NCBI GenBank assembly: GCA_047605685.1
Contig: JASGFF010000001.1
Coordinates: forward strand, 29,562-93,561
DNA length: 64,000 bases
Direction of reading: 5' to 3'
Source: JAUASV01 sp047605685
Lineage (GTDB): Bacteria; Actinomycetota; Actinomycetes; Actinomycetales; Microbacteriaceae
The translations under genes and the position numbers were made by a program. Below are positions 1 to 7,984 of this stretch, in pieces. The first letter of the stretch is position 1. Each line of letters begins with the position of its first letter. The notes under the pieces were generated by a model. The model was not told the origin of the DNA. It was given only the letters and a program-made list of their open reading frames with translations, and did no database searches.

Positions 1-128
1 TACGGCGGATTCGTCTCCGCCTCGAGGACGGTCACCCGGCCCCGGTAACCGGACCGGCGCAGCGTCGCGGCGAGGGTGTGCCCGGCCAGCCCGCCGCCGA
101 CGACGAGGATCGACGCCGGGACGCTCAC
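1..128 (-). CDS. FAD-dependent ferredoxin reductase, N-terminal fragment (cut by window edge)
   Basis: Only the first 42 codons are inside the window. They hold an N-terminal Rossmann nucleotide-binding motif (LVVGGGLAGHTLA) followed by a strand ending VTVLEAE, with the RxxGYxG spacing seen at the start of BphA4/putidaredoxin-reductase type NAD(P)H:ferredoxin oxidoreductases. The GTG start overlaps the TGA of the ferredoxin gene (GTGA), so the two are translationally coupled. In context it would pass electrons from NAD(P)H to the Rieske ferredoxin and on to the oxygenase. Other flavoproteins with the same N-terminus cannot be excluded without the rest of the gene. Confidence 0.75.
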   Translation of the reverse strand, partial: MSVPASILVVGGGLAGHTLAATLRRSGYRGRVTVLEAETNPP

Positions 129-466
129 TCGGCCGCCCGGAGCGCCACGACGTGCACCTCGCCGTCGACGATGCGGGTGGGGAACACCCGCACCGGCTGC
201 ACCGCCGGCGGGTTCGAGGGCGCCCCCGTCCGCAGGTCGAACAGCGAGGCGTGGATCGGGCACTCGACGGCGCACAGCTCCGGCTCGAGGAAGCCCTCGG
301 AGAGCCAGGCGCGCTGGTGCGAGCAGCGATCCTCGATCGCGAAGTACTCGTCGCCGACCCGGAACACCGCCACCCTGCCCACATCGGCGAGCTTGACGAC
401 GACCGAGGTGTCGTCGTCGAGCTCGCCCGCAGCACAGGCCCGCACCAGGTTCGGACCCACGCTCAC
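125..466 (-). CDS. Rieske-type [2Fe-2S] ferredoxin
   Basis: This 113-residue soluble protein carries the Rieske ligand pairs CSH (C48, H50) and CPIH (C69, H72), the usual layout for the small ferredoxin of three-component ring-hydroxylating systems. The GTG start at 466 overlaps the oxygenase stop codon (GTGA), which decides the start against the much longer open frame upstream. Its neighbours are the oxygenase and the reductase, so it is the likely electron carrier between them. Oxygenases of the CntA/GbcA class are more often paired with a fused FNR-ferredoxin reductase, so this partner is notable. It could alternatively be a NirD-like protein, but the operon argues otherwise. Confidence 0.88.
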   Translation of the reverse strand: MSVGPNLVRACAAGELDDDTSVVVKLADVGRVAVFRVGDEYFAIEDRCSHQRAWLSEGFLEPELCAVECPIHASLFDLRTGAPSNPPAVQPVRVFPTRIVDGEVHVVALRAAE

Positions 467-1629
467 ATCCCCATCGACTGCCGATACCACGCGTGGTAGT
501 AGTCGCCGATGATCTCCTTCTCGCCCGGGACCAGCGCACCGCCCTGGCGGTACGCCCGCGAGCCCATGTTCGGCTGGCACCACTCCGAGGCCTGGAAGTC
601 CTGCAGGTTCACCCGGTGGAACAGGCCCACGGTGTCGCTGCAGTCGAAGTCCGGGCTCGCCGCCGCCTCCGGGTCGAAGAGCCACTCGCAGACGACCCTC
701 GTCTCGTCCACCGACACCGGGATGAAGCGGTGCATGATGACGTGGTCCGGCAGCAGGGAGAGGAACGCGTTCGGCCGCAGCACCATCCCGAAGTATCGCC
801 GCTCCTCCTCGCCGGTGATGCCGGGAAGCGTCGGCAGCGTCGCGGTCCCGCTCAGCGAGAACGCCTCCTTCGCCATCGCGAAGGGGTAGCCGTCCCGGTT
901 GTAGCCCTCGTGCGAGAGCAGCTGCTCGAAGTCCACGAAGCTCGGGATCTGCTCGACGAGCTCCGGGTGGATGCTCTCGCAGTGGTAGCACTCCTGGAAG
1001 TTCTCCTGGATGATCTTCCAGTTCGCCCCGACCGTGTACTCCCGCCGGTCCCCGACGGCGAGGTCGGCGATGCGATACCGGTCGAGACGGTCCACCCTGC
1101 CGCCGAGCCGGAACTCCAGCTGCGGGGCGAGGTGCTCCTCGAGCGGGCCGGCGTCCCCGGAGACGTTCACCCAGATCATCCCCTGCCAGGTGTCGAGCCG
1201 CACCGGCACCAGGCCGTAGAAGTCACGGTCCAGGTCGCCGGCGAGCTCCTCCCAGTTCGGGGCGACGATGAGGCTGCCGTCGAGGCGGTAGGCCCAGGCG
1301 TGGTACGGGCAGCGGATCGCGTTGCCGACGTTCGCCCGGTCGCTGTGACAGAGGACGGCGCCGCGGTGGCGGCACACGTTCAGGAAGGCGTGCAGCTCGC
1401 CGCCGCGGTCCCGCACCACGATCACGTTCTCCCGGCCGACATCCACCCTCAGGACATCGCCGCGGGCGGGCAGGTCGGCGGTGCGCCCGACGAAGAACCA
1501 CTGGTTCTCGAAGATCGCCTCCATCTCCCTGGTGAGGACTGCCGGGTCCGTGTAGCACTCCCCCGGCAGGGTGGGTGCGAGTCGACCGGCGATGCGCGGT
1601 GCCGTCGCCGGCCCGTTGAGGTTGGTCAT
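463..1629 (-). CDS. Rieske non-heme iron oxygenase, quaternary-amine type (CntA/Stc2/GbcA-like)
   Basis: A 388-residue oxygenase alpha subunit. The Rieske domain has ligands C86, H88, C107 and H110 (CRH...CPYH). The catalytic domain shows ECYHCESIH, giving E213, H216 and H221: the same E-x2-H-x4-H spacing as the bridging Glu and iron ligands of carnitine monooxygenase CntA and stachydrine demethylase, where most aromatic dioxygenases use Asp. This points to N-demethylation or C-N cleavage of a betaine rather than ring hydroxylation (family knowledge). An AGGAGAC ribosome site precedes the ATG. Downstream of a betaine importer and a sarcosine oxidase-like enzyme, candidate substrates are glycine betaine, proline betaine (stachydrine) or carnitine; the sequence does not choose among them. 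Confidence 0.88.
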   Translation of the reverse strand: MTNLNGPATAPRIAGRLAPTLPGECYTDPAVLTREMEAIFENQWFFVGRTADLPARGDVLRVDVGRENVIVVRDRGGELHAFLNVCRHRGAVLCHSDRANVGNAIRCPYHAWAYRLDGSLIVAPNWEELAGDLDRDFYGLVPVRLDTWQGMIWVNVSGDAGPLEEHLAPQLEFRLGGRVDRLDRYRIADLAVGDRREYTVGANWKIIQENFQECYHCESIHPELVEQIPSFVDFEQLLSHEGYNRDGYPFAMAKEAFSLSGTATLPTLPGITGEEERRYFGMVLRPNAFLSLLPDHVIMHRFIPVSVDETRVVCEWLFDPEAAASPDFDCSDTVGLFHRVNLQDFQASEWCQPNMGSRAYRQGGALVPGEKEIIGDYYHAWYRQSMGM

Positions 1630-1711
1630 GATGTCTCCTGAATCTCTGGATGCTGCGTCTGGGGATACCGCTTCGGCGGATGCGCGCCGGGCCGCTCGCG
1701 CGGAGCCGGCA

Positions 1712-2662
1712 TCAGTCGAGGAACCCCTGGTCGGTGAGCCAGTCCGTGGCGACGTCGGCGGGGTCCTCGCCCTCCACGTCGACGAGCTCGTTCAGCCCCT
1801 GCAGCGTCTCGTCGTCGAGCAGAGCGGCCACCGGGTCGAGCAGGGTGGCGATCTGGTCGGAGTACTCGCTGGTCGTGCTGACGGCGGGGTTGTACGGCGG
1901 GAAGAAGCCGAGGTCGTCCGTGAGCACCGTGATGTTGAGCGCGTCGATCGCCCCGTACAGCACCGAGTAGACGTCGCCGGCGAAGCAGTCGCCGGTGCCC
2001 GCGTACGCCGCGTAGAGGAACCCGCCCTCGACGCTCGTGACGCCGCTGTCCGGGATGTCCAGACCGTAGGCCTCGGTGAGGCCCACGTAGCCGTCGTCAC
2101 GGCTGATGAACTCCGAGTCCCCGCAGAACGTGGCCAGCGAGGGGTCGGAGGCGAGCAGCGTCGCGAGGTCCGAGATGCTCTCCAGGCCGTACTCCTCGGC
2201 GTCGGAAGTGAGCACGGCGATGCCGTAGGTGCTGTTCGCCGGCGCCATCGAGGTCCAGGTGATCCCGTTGCCCGCATCGGCCTCGGCGACGGCGTCAAAG
2301 AGCTCGTCCGGGTCGCTGATCGACTCGGTCTCGCCCAGGTAATCGACCCAGGCGGTGCCGGTGTACTCCCAGTAGAGGTCGATGTCCCCGTCCTCGAGCG
2401 CCGAGCGGACGGTCGCGGAGCCGGACAGGCCGGTCTGGTCGGTGACATCCGCGCCGGCGTTCCCGAGGACGGCGATGGCGATCTGGCCCAGGATCAGGCT
2501 CTCGGAGTAGTCCTTCGACCCGACCGTGAGGCTCACCCCCTCCAGGCTGGAGTCGGTGCTGCTGGTGTCGGAGGTCTCGGATCCGGAGGTGCAGGCCGTG
2601 GAAGCCCCCGCGATGGCGACAGCGATCGCTGCGGCAGCGGTTCTGATGAGTACGCGATGCAT
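1712..2662 (-). CDS. Betaine/choline ABC transporter substrate-binding lipoprotein (OpuAC/OpuCC-like)
   Basis: This 316-residue protein begins with a lipoprotein signal (MHRVLIRTAAAA...GASTAC, lipid-modified Cys at about 24) followed by a Thr/Ser/Gly linker. The mature part contains features of the osmoprotectant-binding family: VGSKDYSESLILGQI near the N-terminus, then DLYWEYTGTAWVDYLG. It should deliver a quaternary ammonium compound to the two permeases encoded just upstream. Its ribosome site (AAAGG) lies inside the last codons of the upstream permease, so the genes are co-transcribed. With a Rieske demethylase next in the operon, uptake here probably feeds catabolism as well as, or instead of, osmoprotection. 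Confidence 0.9.
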   Translation of the reverse strand: MHRVLIRTAAAAIAVAIAGASTACTSGSETSDTSSTDSSLEGVSLTVGSKDYSESLILGQIAIAVLGNAGADVTDQTGLSGSATVRSALEDGDIDLYWEYTGTAWVDYLGETESISDPDELFDAVAEADAGNGITWTSMAPANSTYGIAVLTSDAEEYGLESISDLATLLASDPSLATFCGDSEFISRDDGYVGLTEAYGLDIPDSGVTSVEGGFLYAAYAGTGDCFAGDVYSVLYGAIDALNITVLTDDLGFFPPYNPAVSTTSEYSDQIATLLDPVAALLDDETLQGLNELVDVEGEDPADVATDWLTDQGFLD

Positions 2663-2667
2663 GGCGG

Positions 2668-3534
2668 TTACCTTTCGGTGCGTCGGAGTGATTCAGGGCG
2701 TCGGGGTGATTCGGTGCGTCGGGGTGATTCGGTGCGTCGGGGTGATCGGTGCGGTCGGGTCGGGGGGCGACGGCGAGGCAGCGCGACGAGCGCGCACAGC
2801 CAGTCGAAGAGGAAGGCGAGGACGCACACGAGCACGCAGCCGGTGACCGTGATGCTGGCCCGCTGGAGCTTGAGGCCGGTGATGATGAGCTCGCCCAGGC
2901 CGCCGGCGCCGATCAGCGAGGCGACGGTGGCGCCGCTGATCACGAACAGGCCGGTCGTCCTCACCCCGGCCCAGACCATCGGCATCGCCAGCGGCAGCTC
3001 CACGCGCAGCAGCACCTGGACCGGTCGCATGCCGACGGCGCGCGCCGACTCGACCACGAGCGGATCCACGCCCGTGAGGCCGACGACGGTGTTCATCAGC
3101 AGCGGCAGCAGCGCGGAGACCACGATCGCGACCACGGCCGTCCGGAAGCCGAGGCCGAGCGTGAGGGCCAGCAGCGCGATCACGCCGGCGGCCGGCAGCG
3201 CCTGCCCGATGTTGCACACCGCGAGCACGAGAGGGGACAGCGGACGGGTGAACGGGCGGGTGAGCAGGATGCCGAGCACGATCGCCACGGCGCAGACCAC
3301 GACGAGCGGCACGAGCGAGAGCACCAGGTGCTCGACGACCATCCGCCCCAGCTCCGCCGGGGCCAGCTCGCGCTCCTCGATCGAGTCCTTCTCGAGGGCC
3401 CCGAGAACGACGAGCAGCACGACGACCGCGACCGCGAGCACGAGCGGCACCACGGTGAGCCGCAGCGCCGTCGCGGACGGACGACGCCGCGCCCCCCTCC
3501 GCGGCACCGCGCCCCGGGCCGTGACCGCCGTCAT
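2668..3534 (-). CDS. Betaine ABC transporter permease (OpuCB/OpuCD-like)
   Basis: A 288-residue membrane protein with about six hydrophobic segments and the binding-protein-dependent permease loop (ESARAVGMRPVQVLLRVELPLAMPMVWAGVR). The ATG overlaps the TGA of the ATPase gene (ATGA), which fixes the start inside a longer spurious frame. The C-terminus is unusual: a run of near-identical hexapeptides of the SPRRTE type, encoded by four copies of an 18-bp unit (2677-2746). This basic tail is not part of the transporter fold and was probably added by tandem duplication. Confidence 0.9.
   Translation of the reverse strand: MTAVTARGAVPRRGARRRPSATALRLTVVPLVLAVAVVVLLVVLGALEKDSIEERELAPAELGRMVVEHLVLSLVPLVVVCAVAIVLGILLTRPFTRPLSPLVLAVCNIGQALPAAGVIALLALTLGLGFRTAVVAIVVSALLPLLMNTVVGLTGVDPLVVESARAVGMRPVQVLLRVELPLAMPMVWAGVRTTGLFVISGATVASLIGAGGLGELIITGLKLQRASITVTGCVLVCVLAFLFDWLCALVALPRRRPPTRPHRSPRRTESPRRTESPRRPESLRRTER
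2677..2746. repeat. 18-bp tandem repeat, about 3.9 copies, in permease 3' end
   Basis: Units begin at 2677, 2695, 2713 and 2731; copies three and four are identical over 16 bases and the first two differ at a few positions. The unit length is six codons, so the reading frame of the permease is kept and only its C-terminal tail lengthens. Confidence 0.9.
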
Positions 3535-4571
3535 ACCGCGACCGCCGTGTCCCCGGCCGACCGCTGCGAGCCGGCCGACCGCTGCGAGCCGACGGCCAGG
3601 TGCGAGCCGATCACCGCGATGTCGACCCAGCCGACCGCCGTGCCGGCGTCGTCGACGACGGCCAGCCCCGGCTCGGCGGAGACGAGAAGCCGGTCGAGCG
3701 CCTCGTAGAGCGTCGCCCGCTCCGACACCGCCGACCCGCCGCGCGCGACGACCGGGACGGGGCCGAGCCCGACCTCCGAGAGCCGCACCGTGCGCAGCAG
3801 GGTGACGCCGGGTGCCTCGCCGAAGAACTCGGCGACCGTCTCGCTCGCCGGGGCCCGGAGCAGCTCGGCCGGGCTCGCGAACTGCTCGATCCGGCATCCG
3901 GGCCCGAGCACCGCGATCCGGTCTGCCATCCTGAGCGCCTCGACCGGATCGTGCGTGACGAGCAGCACCGTCTTGCCCAGCGCCTGCTGCAGCTGCCGGA
4001 ACTCCTCCTGCAGCCGGGCGCGGACGACCGGATCGGTGGCACCGAACGGCTCGTCCATGAGCATCACCCCGGGGTCGGCGGCGAGCGCCCTGGCCACCCC
4101 CACCCGCTGCTGCTGCCCGCCGGAGAGCTCCGCCGGGTAGCGGTCGGCGTACTGTCCGGCCTCCAGGCCGACCAGGTGCAGCATCTCCTCGACCCGTGCC
4201 GCGATCCGTGCCGCCGGCCACCGCAGCAGCTTCGGCACCATGGCGACGTTCTGCCGCACCGTCATGTGGGGGAAGAGCCCGGAGTGCTGGATGACATAGC
4301 CGATGCCCCGGCACAGCTCGTGTCGGCGCAGCGTCGCGACGTCGTGCCCGCCGACGAGCACCCGGCCCGCGGTCGGGTCGATCAGCCGGTTCACCATCTT
4401 CATCGTCGTCGTCTTGCCGCAGCCGCTCGCGCCGAGGAAGACGACGAGCTCACCGGCATCGACCGTCATGGTGAACCCGTCGACCGCGGCGACCTCCTGC
4501 CCGCGGTACCGCTTGACGACCCGCTCGAACTCGATGGCGACGCCCGCCCCCGTTCCCGCTTCACCCGGCAT
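3531..4571 (-). CDS. Betaine ABC transporter ATP-binding protein (OpuCA/ProV-like)
   Basis: A 346-residue ATPase with Walker A GASGCGKTT, Q-loop VIQH, signature LSGGQQQRV and Walker B VMLMDEPFG, then an H-loop VTHD. The D-loop reads GATDP where GALDP is usual. About 100 residues follow the nucleotide-binding domain, including a CBS-like region (ERATLYEALDRLLVSAEPGLAVVDDAGTAVGWVDIAVI), as in OpuA/OpuC ATPases where CBS domains sense ionic strength. The tail ends in a duplicated AGSQRS hexapeptide made by a perfect 18-bp repeat (3553-3588). It overlaps both neighbouring permease genes, so the four transporter genes form one unit. Confidence 0.92.
   Translation of the reverse strand: MPGEAGTGAGVAIEFERVVKRYRGQEVAAVDGFTMTVDAGELVVFLGASGCGKTTTMKMVNRLIDPTAGRVLVGGHDVATLRRHELCRGIGYVIQHSGLFPHMTVRQNVAMVPKLLRWPAARIAARVEEMLHLVGLEAGQYADRYPAELSGGQQQRVGVARALAADPGVMLMDEPFGATDPVVRARLQEEFRQLQQALGKTVLLVTHDPVEALRMADRIAVLGPGCRIEQFASPAELLRAPASETVAEFFGEAPGVTLLRTVRLSEVGLGPVPVVARGGSAVSERATLYEALDRLLVSAEPGLAVVDDAGTAVGWVDIAVIGSHLAVGSQRSAGSQRSAGDTAVAV
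3553..3588. repeat. Perfect 18-bp tandem duplication in ATPase 3' end
   Basis: Two identical 18-bp units (3553-3570, 3571-3588) encode a doubled six-residue stretch near the C-terminus. Together with the repeat in the adjacent permease, two neighbouring genes in one operon carry in-frame duplications at their 3' ends. Confidence 0.92.
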
Positions 4572-5217
4572 TGGCCCTCAGTCCCTTCGAGACGGTCGCG
4601 CGACGCAGCAGCACGAAGCCCGCGTCGAGGATCAGGGCGACGACGGCGATGAGCAGCGTCGCGGCGAGGGCGTCGTTCAGCGCGTTCACCGAGCCGATCC
4701 GGGTGAGCCCGTCGAAGATCCGGCTGCCGAGCCCCGGCCCGTTCACGAACGCGGCGAGCGCCGCGATGCCGACGCTCAGTTGCACCGCGACCCGGATGCC
4801 GGCGAGGATCATCGGCCAGGCGATCGGCAGCTCGATCCGGCGGAGCACGTCGAGGCGGCTCATCCCCATCGCCGCCGCGGCGTCGCGCTGAGCCTCGGGC
4901 ACCTCGCGGAGCCCGACGATCGTGTTGCGCAGCACCGGGACGCCGCTGTAGCAGGCCAGCGCGGCGACCGAGGGCGCCCAGCCGAGCCCGAGCACCGGCA
5001 TCAGCAGCCCGATGATCGCCAGGGACGGGATCGTGAAGATCACGGAGCCCAGCACCATCGCGATCCCGCCGGCGGTGTCCGAACGGGCGACCAGCACCCC
5101 GACGACGAACGCGATCAGCGCCCCGATGCCCACCCCGGCGAGCACGAGCAGCACATGACCGAGTGTCTCCTCGGCCAGATCGTCCGCCCGCGACGCCAGA
5201 TATGCCCAGAACCCCAT
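4561..5217 (-). CDS. Betaine ABC transporter permease (OpuCB/OpuCD-like)
   Basis: A 218-residue inner-membrane permease with five to six hydrophobic helices and the conserved cytoplasmic loop EAQRDAAAAMGMSRLDVLRRIELPIAWPMILAGIR. It is the shorter of two permeases, as in four-gene OpuC-type systems with two different membrane subunits. Its 3' end overlaps the ATPase start by 11 bp, and it begins 25 bp after the sarcosine oxidase-like gene. Substrate choice cannot be read from the permease itself. Confidence 0.9.
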   Translation of the reverse strand: MGFWAYLASRADDLAEETLGHVLLVLAGVGIGALIAFVVGVLVARSDTAGGIAMVLGSVIFTIPSLAIIGLLMPVLGLGWAPSVAALACYSGVPVLRNTIVGLREVPEAQRDAAAAMGMSRLDVLRRIELPIAWPMILAGIRVAVQLSVGIAALAAFVNGPGLGSRIFDGLTRIGSVNALNDALAATLLIAVVALILDAGFVLLRRATVSKGLRANAG

Positions 5218-5242
5218 GGTCGTCCCCGTCCGCGCCGTGCGA

Positions 5243-6463
5243 TCAGGCCTGCTGGGCGGCGCGGTCGCGCAGGTAGTCCTCCGCGTACTCGTACATGGTC
5301 CGCGGCCGGTAGCCCGGGTCGGCGATCTGCGGCCGGCGCATGCTGAACGGCTCGATCGGATGCACCGTCCCGCCGTCCACGGCGAGGTCGGCCATCACCG
5401 AGCCCATCAGGCTGGCGAACTTGCCGGCGTGCCCGGCCCCGACGAACACGGAGATCCGGTCGATGCCCGGCAGCGTGTCGATGACGAAGTCGCGGTCCGG
5501 CGGCAGGTCGTAGATGCACGGCTTGGTGTACAGCTCGGGACCGAGCGCCCCGGGCAGGTAGCGCCCCATGAACGCCTCCAGCTCGTCGCGCAGCCCGGCG
5601 TCGGGCCGGAACGTCCGGGTCGCCTGGGTGACCTCGAGGTTCGTCACGTCGCGGCCGGCCTTGGTGGCGACCTCGCCGTACACCGGGAAGCCGTAGTACG
5701 TCGCGGCGGCGGAGTGGTAGATCCACACCGGGAACCGCTCGGGCGCGTACTCGGCGAGGTTCGGCGTGCGCCAGTAGGTGACCTGCTCGTGGGTCAGGCG
5801 CAACGGCAGCCGCACACCGAGCGGGTCGACGAGGTCGTTCGTCCAGGAGGCGACGCAGATGCTCACCTGCCCGGCGGTGAACACCCCCGCGCTCGTGACC
5901 ACCTCGACCCCGGTGTCGGAGGGGTGCAGCGCCTCGACCCGGCACTCCTCCAGGAACTCCACGCCGCCCTTGCGGGCGAGCGTCGTGTGGACGGCGTGCG
6001 CCTTCGCGATGTCCAGGATCCCGGACTCGGCCTGGTAGATGGCCCGGGCGTCGTCGCCGACGTGCCACTGCGGGTAGCGGGCGCGCAGCTCATCCGCCTC
6101 CAGCACGTCGAAGGGGATGCCGGCCGTGCCGAGCGCGTCGGAGTAGACGAGCACCATGAAGTCCGCGGCCTCGCCGTCGGCGACGCTCAGACCGCCGGTG
6201 GTGGTGATGAGCGGCACGCCGCTCTCCGCCTCGACGTGCCGCCAGGCGGCGTAGGAGGCGCCGGTGAGCCGCGTGTAGGCGGTGGAGTGGTAGACGTGCC
6301 GGATGATCCTGGAGTGGTCCTGGCTCGCCCCGCGATCGTGCCCGAGCCGGTGCTGCTCGAGCACGAGCACCCTGCCGCTCGTGCGCCGACTCAGCCAGTA
6401 GGCGGTGGCGGTGCCGATGGCGCCGGCGCCGATCACGATGTGGTCGTAGTGTCCGATGGCCAT
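5243..6463 (-). CDS. Monomeric sarcosine oxidase-like FAD enzyme (N-methyl amino acid oxidase)
   Basis: A 406-residue flavoprotein of the MSOX/MTOX family. It starts with a Rossmann FAD motif (HIVIGAGAIGTATAYWL) and near residue 320 has KPCIYDLPPDRDF, matching the segment holding the cysteine that binds FAD covalently in monomeric sarcosine oxidases. The longer open frame upstream is ignored because GGAG sits about 8 nt before the ATG at 6463. It would oxidise an N-methyl amino acid to the amine plus formaldehyde and H2O2. Beside a betaine demethylase, sarcosine or N-methylproline are logical substrates. No separate dimethylglycine dehydrogenase is visible, which slightly favours the two-step proline-betaine route (inference). 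Confidence 0.85.
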   Translation of the reverse strand: MAIGHYDHIVIGAGAIGTATAYWLSRRTSGRVLVLEQHRLGHDRGASQDHSRIIRHVYHSTAYTRLTGASYAAWRHVEAESGVPLITTTGGLSVADGEAADFMVLVYSDALGTAGIPFDVLEADELRARYPQWHVGDDARAIYQAESGILDIAKAHAVHTTLARKGGVEFLEECRVEALHPSDTGVEVVTSAGVFTAGQVSICVASWTNDLVDPLGVRLPLRLTHEQVTYWRTPNLAEYAPERFPVWIYHSAAATYYGFPVYGEVATKAGRDVTNLEVTQATRTFRPDAGLRDELEAFMGRYLPGALGPELYTKPCIYDLPPDRDFVIDTLPGIDRISVFVGAGHAGKFASLMGSVMADLAVDGGTVHPIEPFSMRRPQIADPGYRPRTMYEYAEDYLRDRAAQQA

Positions 6464-6542
6464 CTGGGCTCCACACTCCGTTTCGGACTGTCGCGGTTCG
6501 TTGTCGACGAGGCTAGGGAGGCCCGCGGCGGCATCCATCCGT

Positions 6543-6564
6543 CACGGTGTCGCAATGCCCGCCG
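6543..6564. promoter_or_regulatory. Candidate PucR operator upstream of the sarcosine oxidase-like gene
   Basis: This 22-base element recurs in inverted orientation at 7928-7950 with only a one-base (T) indel. One copy lies between the regulator gene and the gene it should control, the other in the divergent promoter of the regulator. Part of it coincides with a hairpin arm after the regulator's stop codon. Binding by the adjacent PucR-type protein is inference. Confidence 0.5.
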
Positions 6565-6585
6565 GTTTTCCTCGACGCCGGCGGG
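6558..6585 (-). terminator. Hairpin directly after the PucR gene
   Basis: Perfect 8-bp arms (CCCGCCGG/CCGGCGGG, 6558-6565 and 6578-6585) with a 12-nt loop abut the PucR stop codon. There is no clear U-run, so it may act as a weak terminator or attenuator between regulator and catabolic genes. Confidence 0.5.
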
Positions 6586-7779
6586 TCAGCCCAGCGGCCC
6601 GTGCAGGCGGTCGAGCTTGACGAGCACGTGCAGCAGCAGGCGGTCCTCGCCCCGGTCGAGCGAGCAGCCAGTCATCGACTCGATCTGCGACAGCCGGTAG
6701 TACAGCGTGCTGCGGTGGATGCCGAGCGACGAGGCCGTCGCGATCTTGTCCCCGGCGAGGTCGAGCAGGCACTCCAGGGTCGGCAGCAGCTTCCGGCCCG
6801 CCGGAGCCCTCACCAGCTCCATCGCGCCCTCGGGGAGCATCGGCGTCTCGATGGCGTCCCGGGGCAGCTGCGCCAGCAGCCGGTAGGCGCCGAGCCGGGG
6901 CCAGTGCATCGGCGGGGGGTCCCGGAAGCGACCCGCGCCGCCCGCCCGCCGCGAGACCGCGAGGGCGAGATCGGCCTGCCGGCCGCTCACCCATGCCGAG
7001 GCGAGCCCCTCGACGAGCCCGCCGGTGCCGACCCGGCAGATCACCTCGTCGGCACTCTGCCGGACGACGGCGGCCTGGAGCTCCCGTCCGAGCTCCGCGA
7101 CCGTGTCCTCGGAGAGCAGCCCGTCGACGAGGAGCACGATCGCGCGCGACGCCCGGACGCTCACCAGCCAGGTGCCGAGCGTCCGGCGGCGCAGCGTCCG
7201 GATCAGGATCGGGGCGAAATCGGCCTCGCCGCCGTCGGTGCGCAGCACGATCGCCGCCGCCGTCGCGTCGACGGCGACGAAGCCGTAGTCGACGAGCTCG
7301 ACGCTGGCCCGCTCCCGTTCCTCCGGGTCGTCGCCGAGCAGCAGATCGAGCAGCCGGACCGAGAACGAGGTGTCCCGGGAGGCGAGCGTGAGCCGCTGGT
7401 GGAGCAGTCGGGCGATCTCCGCCGCCGTGTCGACGGCGTCGTCCACCTGTGCCGGGGTGAGGCTGTGCGCGCCGTCGATGATCCACATGAACCCCACGAG
7501 CATGTCCCGACAGCGCAGCGGCACGCAGAGACGACTGACCAGGGTCAGCGCCGGGTCCGGCTCCGTCCACACCGGCCCGGTCAGCTGCCGGAGCCGTTCG
7601 AAGTCGTACGCGTCGGCCTTCGTCCTGCGGTGCAGCAGCGACCACATGCGCGGAGCGTCCGCCTCGCCGAAGTCCTCGCCGACCGCGACGAGCGCGAGGG
7701 TCTCGTCGTCGATGGCCACCGCCCGCCGCAATCGCACGCTCAGCGAGTCGACGAGCTCCTGCAGGCGGTCGACGACCAT
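6586..7779 (-). CDS. PucR/CdaR-family transcriptional regulator
   Basis: A 397-residue regulator. An N-terminal sensing region is followed by a GGDEF-like central segment and a C-terminal helix-turn-helix, LLDLAGDKIATASSLGIHRSTLYYRLSQIESMTG (residues about 340-375), the HTH_30 signature of PucR/CdaR proteins. The start MVVDRL is chosen because GGGAG lies about 10 nt upstream; the much longer open frame before it has no coding features. It is encoded upstream of, and on the same strand as, the betaine catabolic genes. PucR proteins are usually activators responding to a pathway metabolite (family knowledge). Confidence 0.85.
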   Translation of the reverse strand: MVVDRLQELVDSLSVRLRRAVAIDDETLALVAVGEDFGEADAPRMWSLLHRRTKADAYDFERLRQLTGPVWTEPDPALTLVSRLCVPLRCRDMLVGFMWIIDGAHSLTPAQVDDAVDTAAEIARLLHQRLTLASRDTSFSVRLLDLLLGDDPEERERASVELVDYGFVAVDATAAAIVLRTDGGEADFAPILIRTLRRRTLGTWLVSVRASRAIVLLVDGLLSEDTVAELGRELQAAVVRQSADEVICRVGTGGLVEGLASAWVSGRQADLALAVSRRAGGAGRFRDPPPMHWPRLGAYRLLAQLPRDAIETPMLPEGAMELVRAPAGRKLLPTLECLLDLAGDKIATASSLGIHRSTLYYRLSQIESMTGCSLDRGEDRLLLHVLVKLDRLHGPLG

Positions 7780-7927
7780 CGCGGAACGACTCCCGGGGTT
7801 GGCGCGGACAGGGCACGGGCGGGACACGGGCGGGGCAGGGCGATTATCACGCCGCCGCGTTTCGCAGAGGTTGCGGGCGCCGCGGTGCCGCCTATGACCT
7901 CGCTGATGATCCCGCTGTCGCCTCCCG

Positions 7928-7950
7928 CGGCGGGCAATTGCGACACCGTG
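7928..7950. promoter_or_regulatory. Second copy of the candidate PucR operator (divergent promoter region)
   Basis: Inverted copy of the element at 6543-6564, including a GCAATTGC palindrome at 7934-7941. It lies in the 205-bp gap between the PucR gene (minus) and the PLP enzyme gene (plus), so it could control either or both. I saw no riboswitch-like structure in this gap. Confidence 0.5.
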
Positions 7951-7984
7951 CCGGACGCACACCGCTCGCCGGCGGCGGAACACT

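Noticed and set aside
1571..3805. A 744-codon plus-strand frame opposite the betaine transporter
   Set aside because: Every overlapping minus-strand gene has clear motifs, and the plus frame changes character with each of them, as expected for a codon-bias shadow.
7780..7984. Riboswitch upstream of the PLP enzyme
   Set aside because: I looked for SAM-type leader features because of the Cys/Met enzyme family but saw only a short palindrome shared with another promoter and no conserved leader structure.
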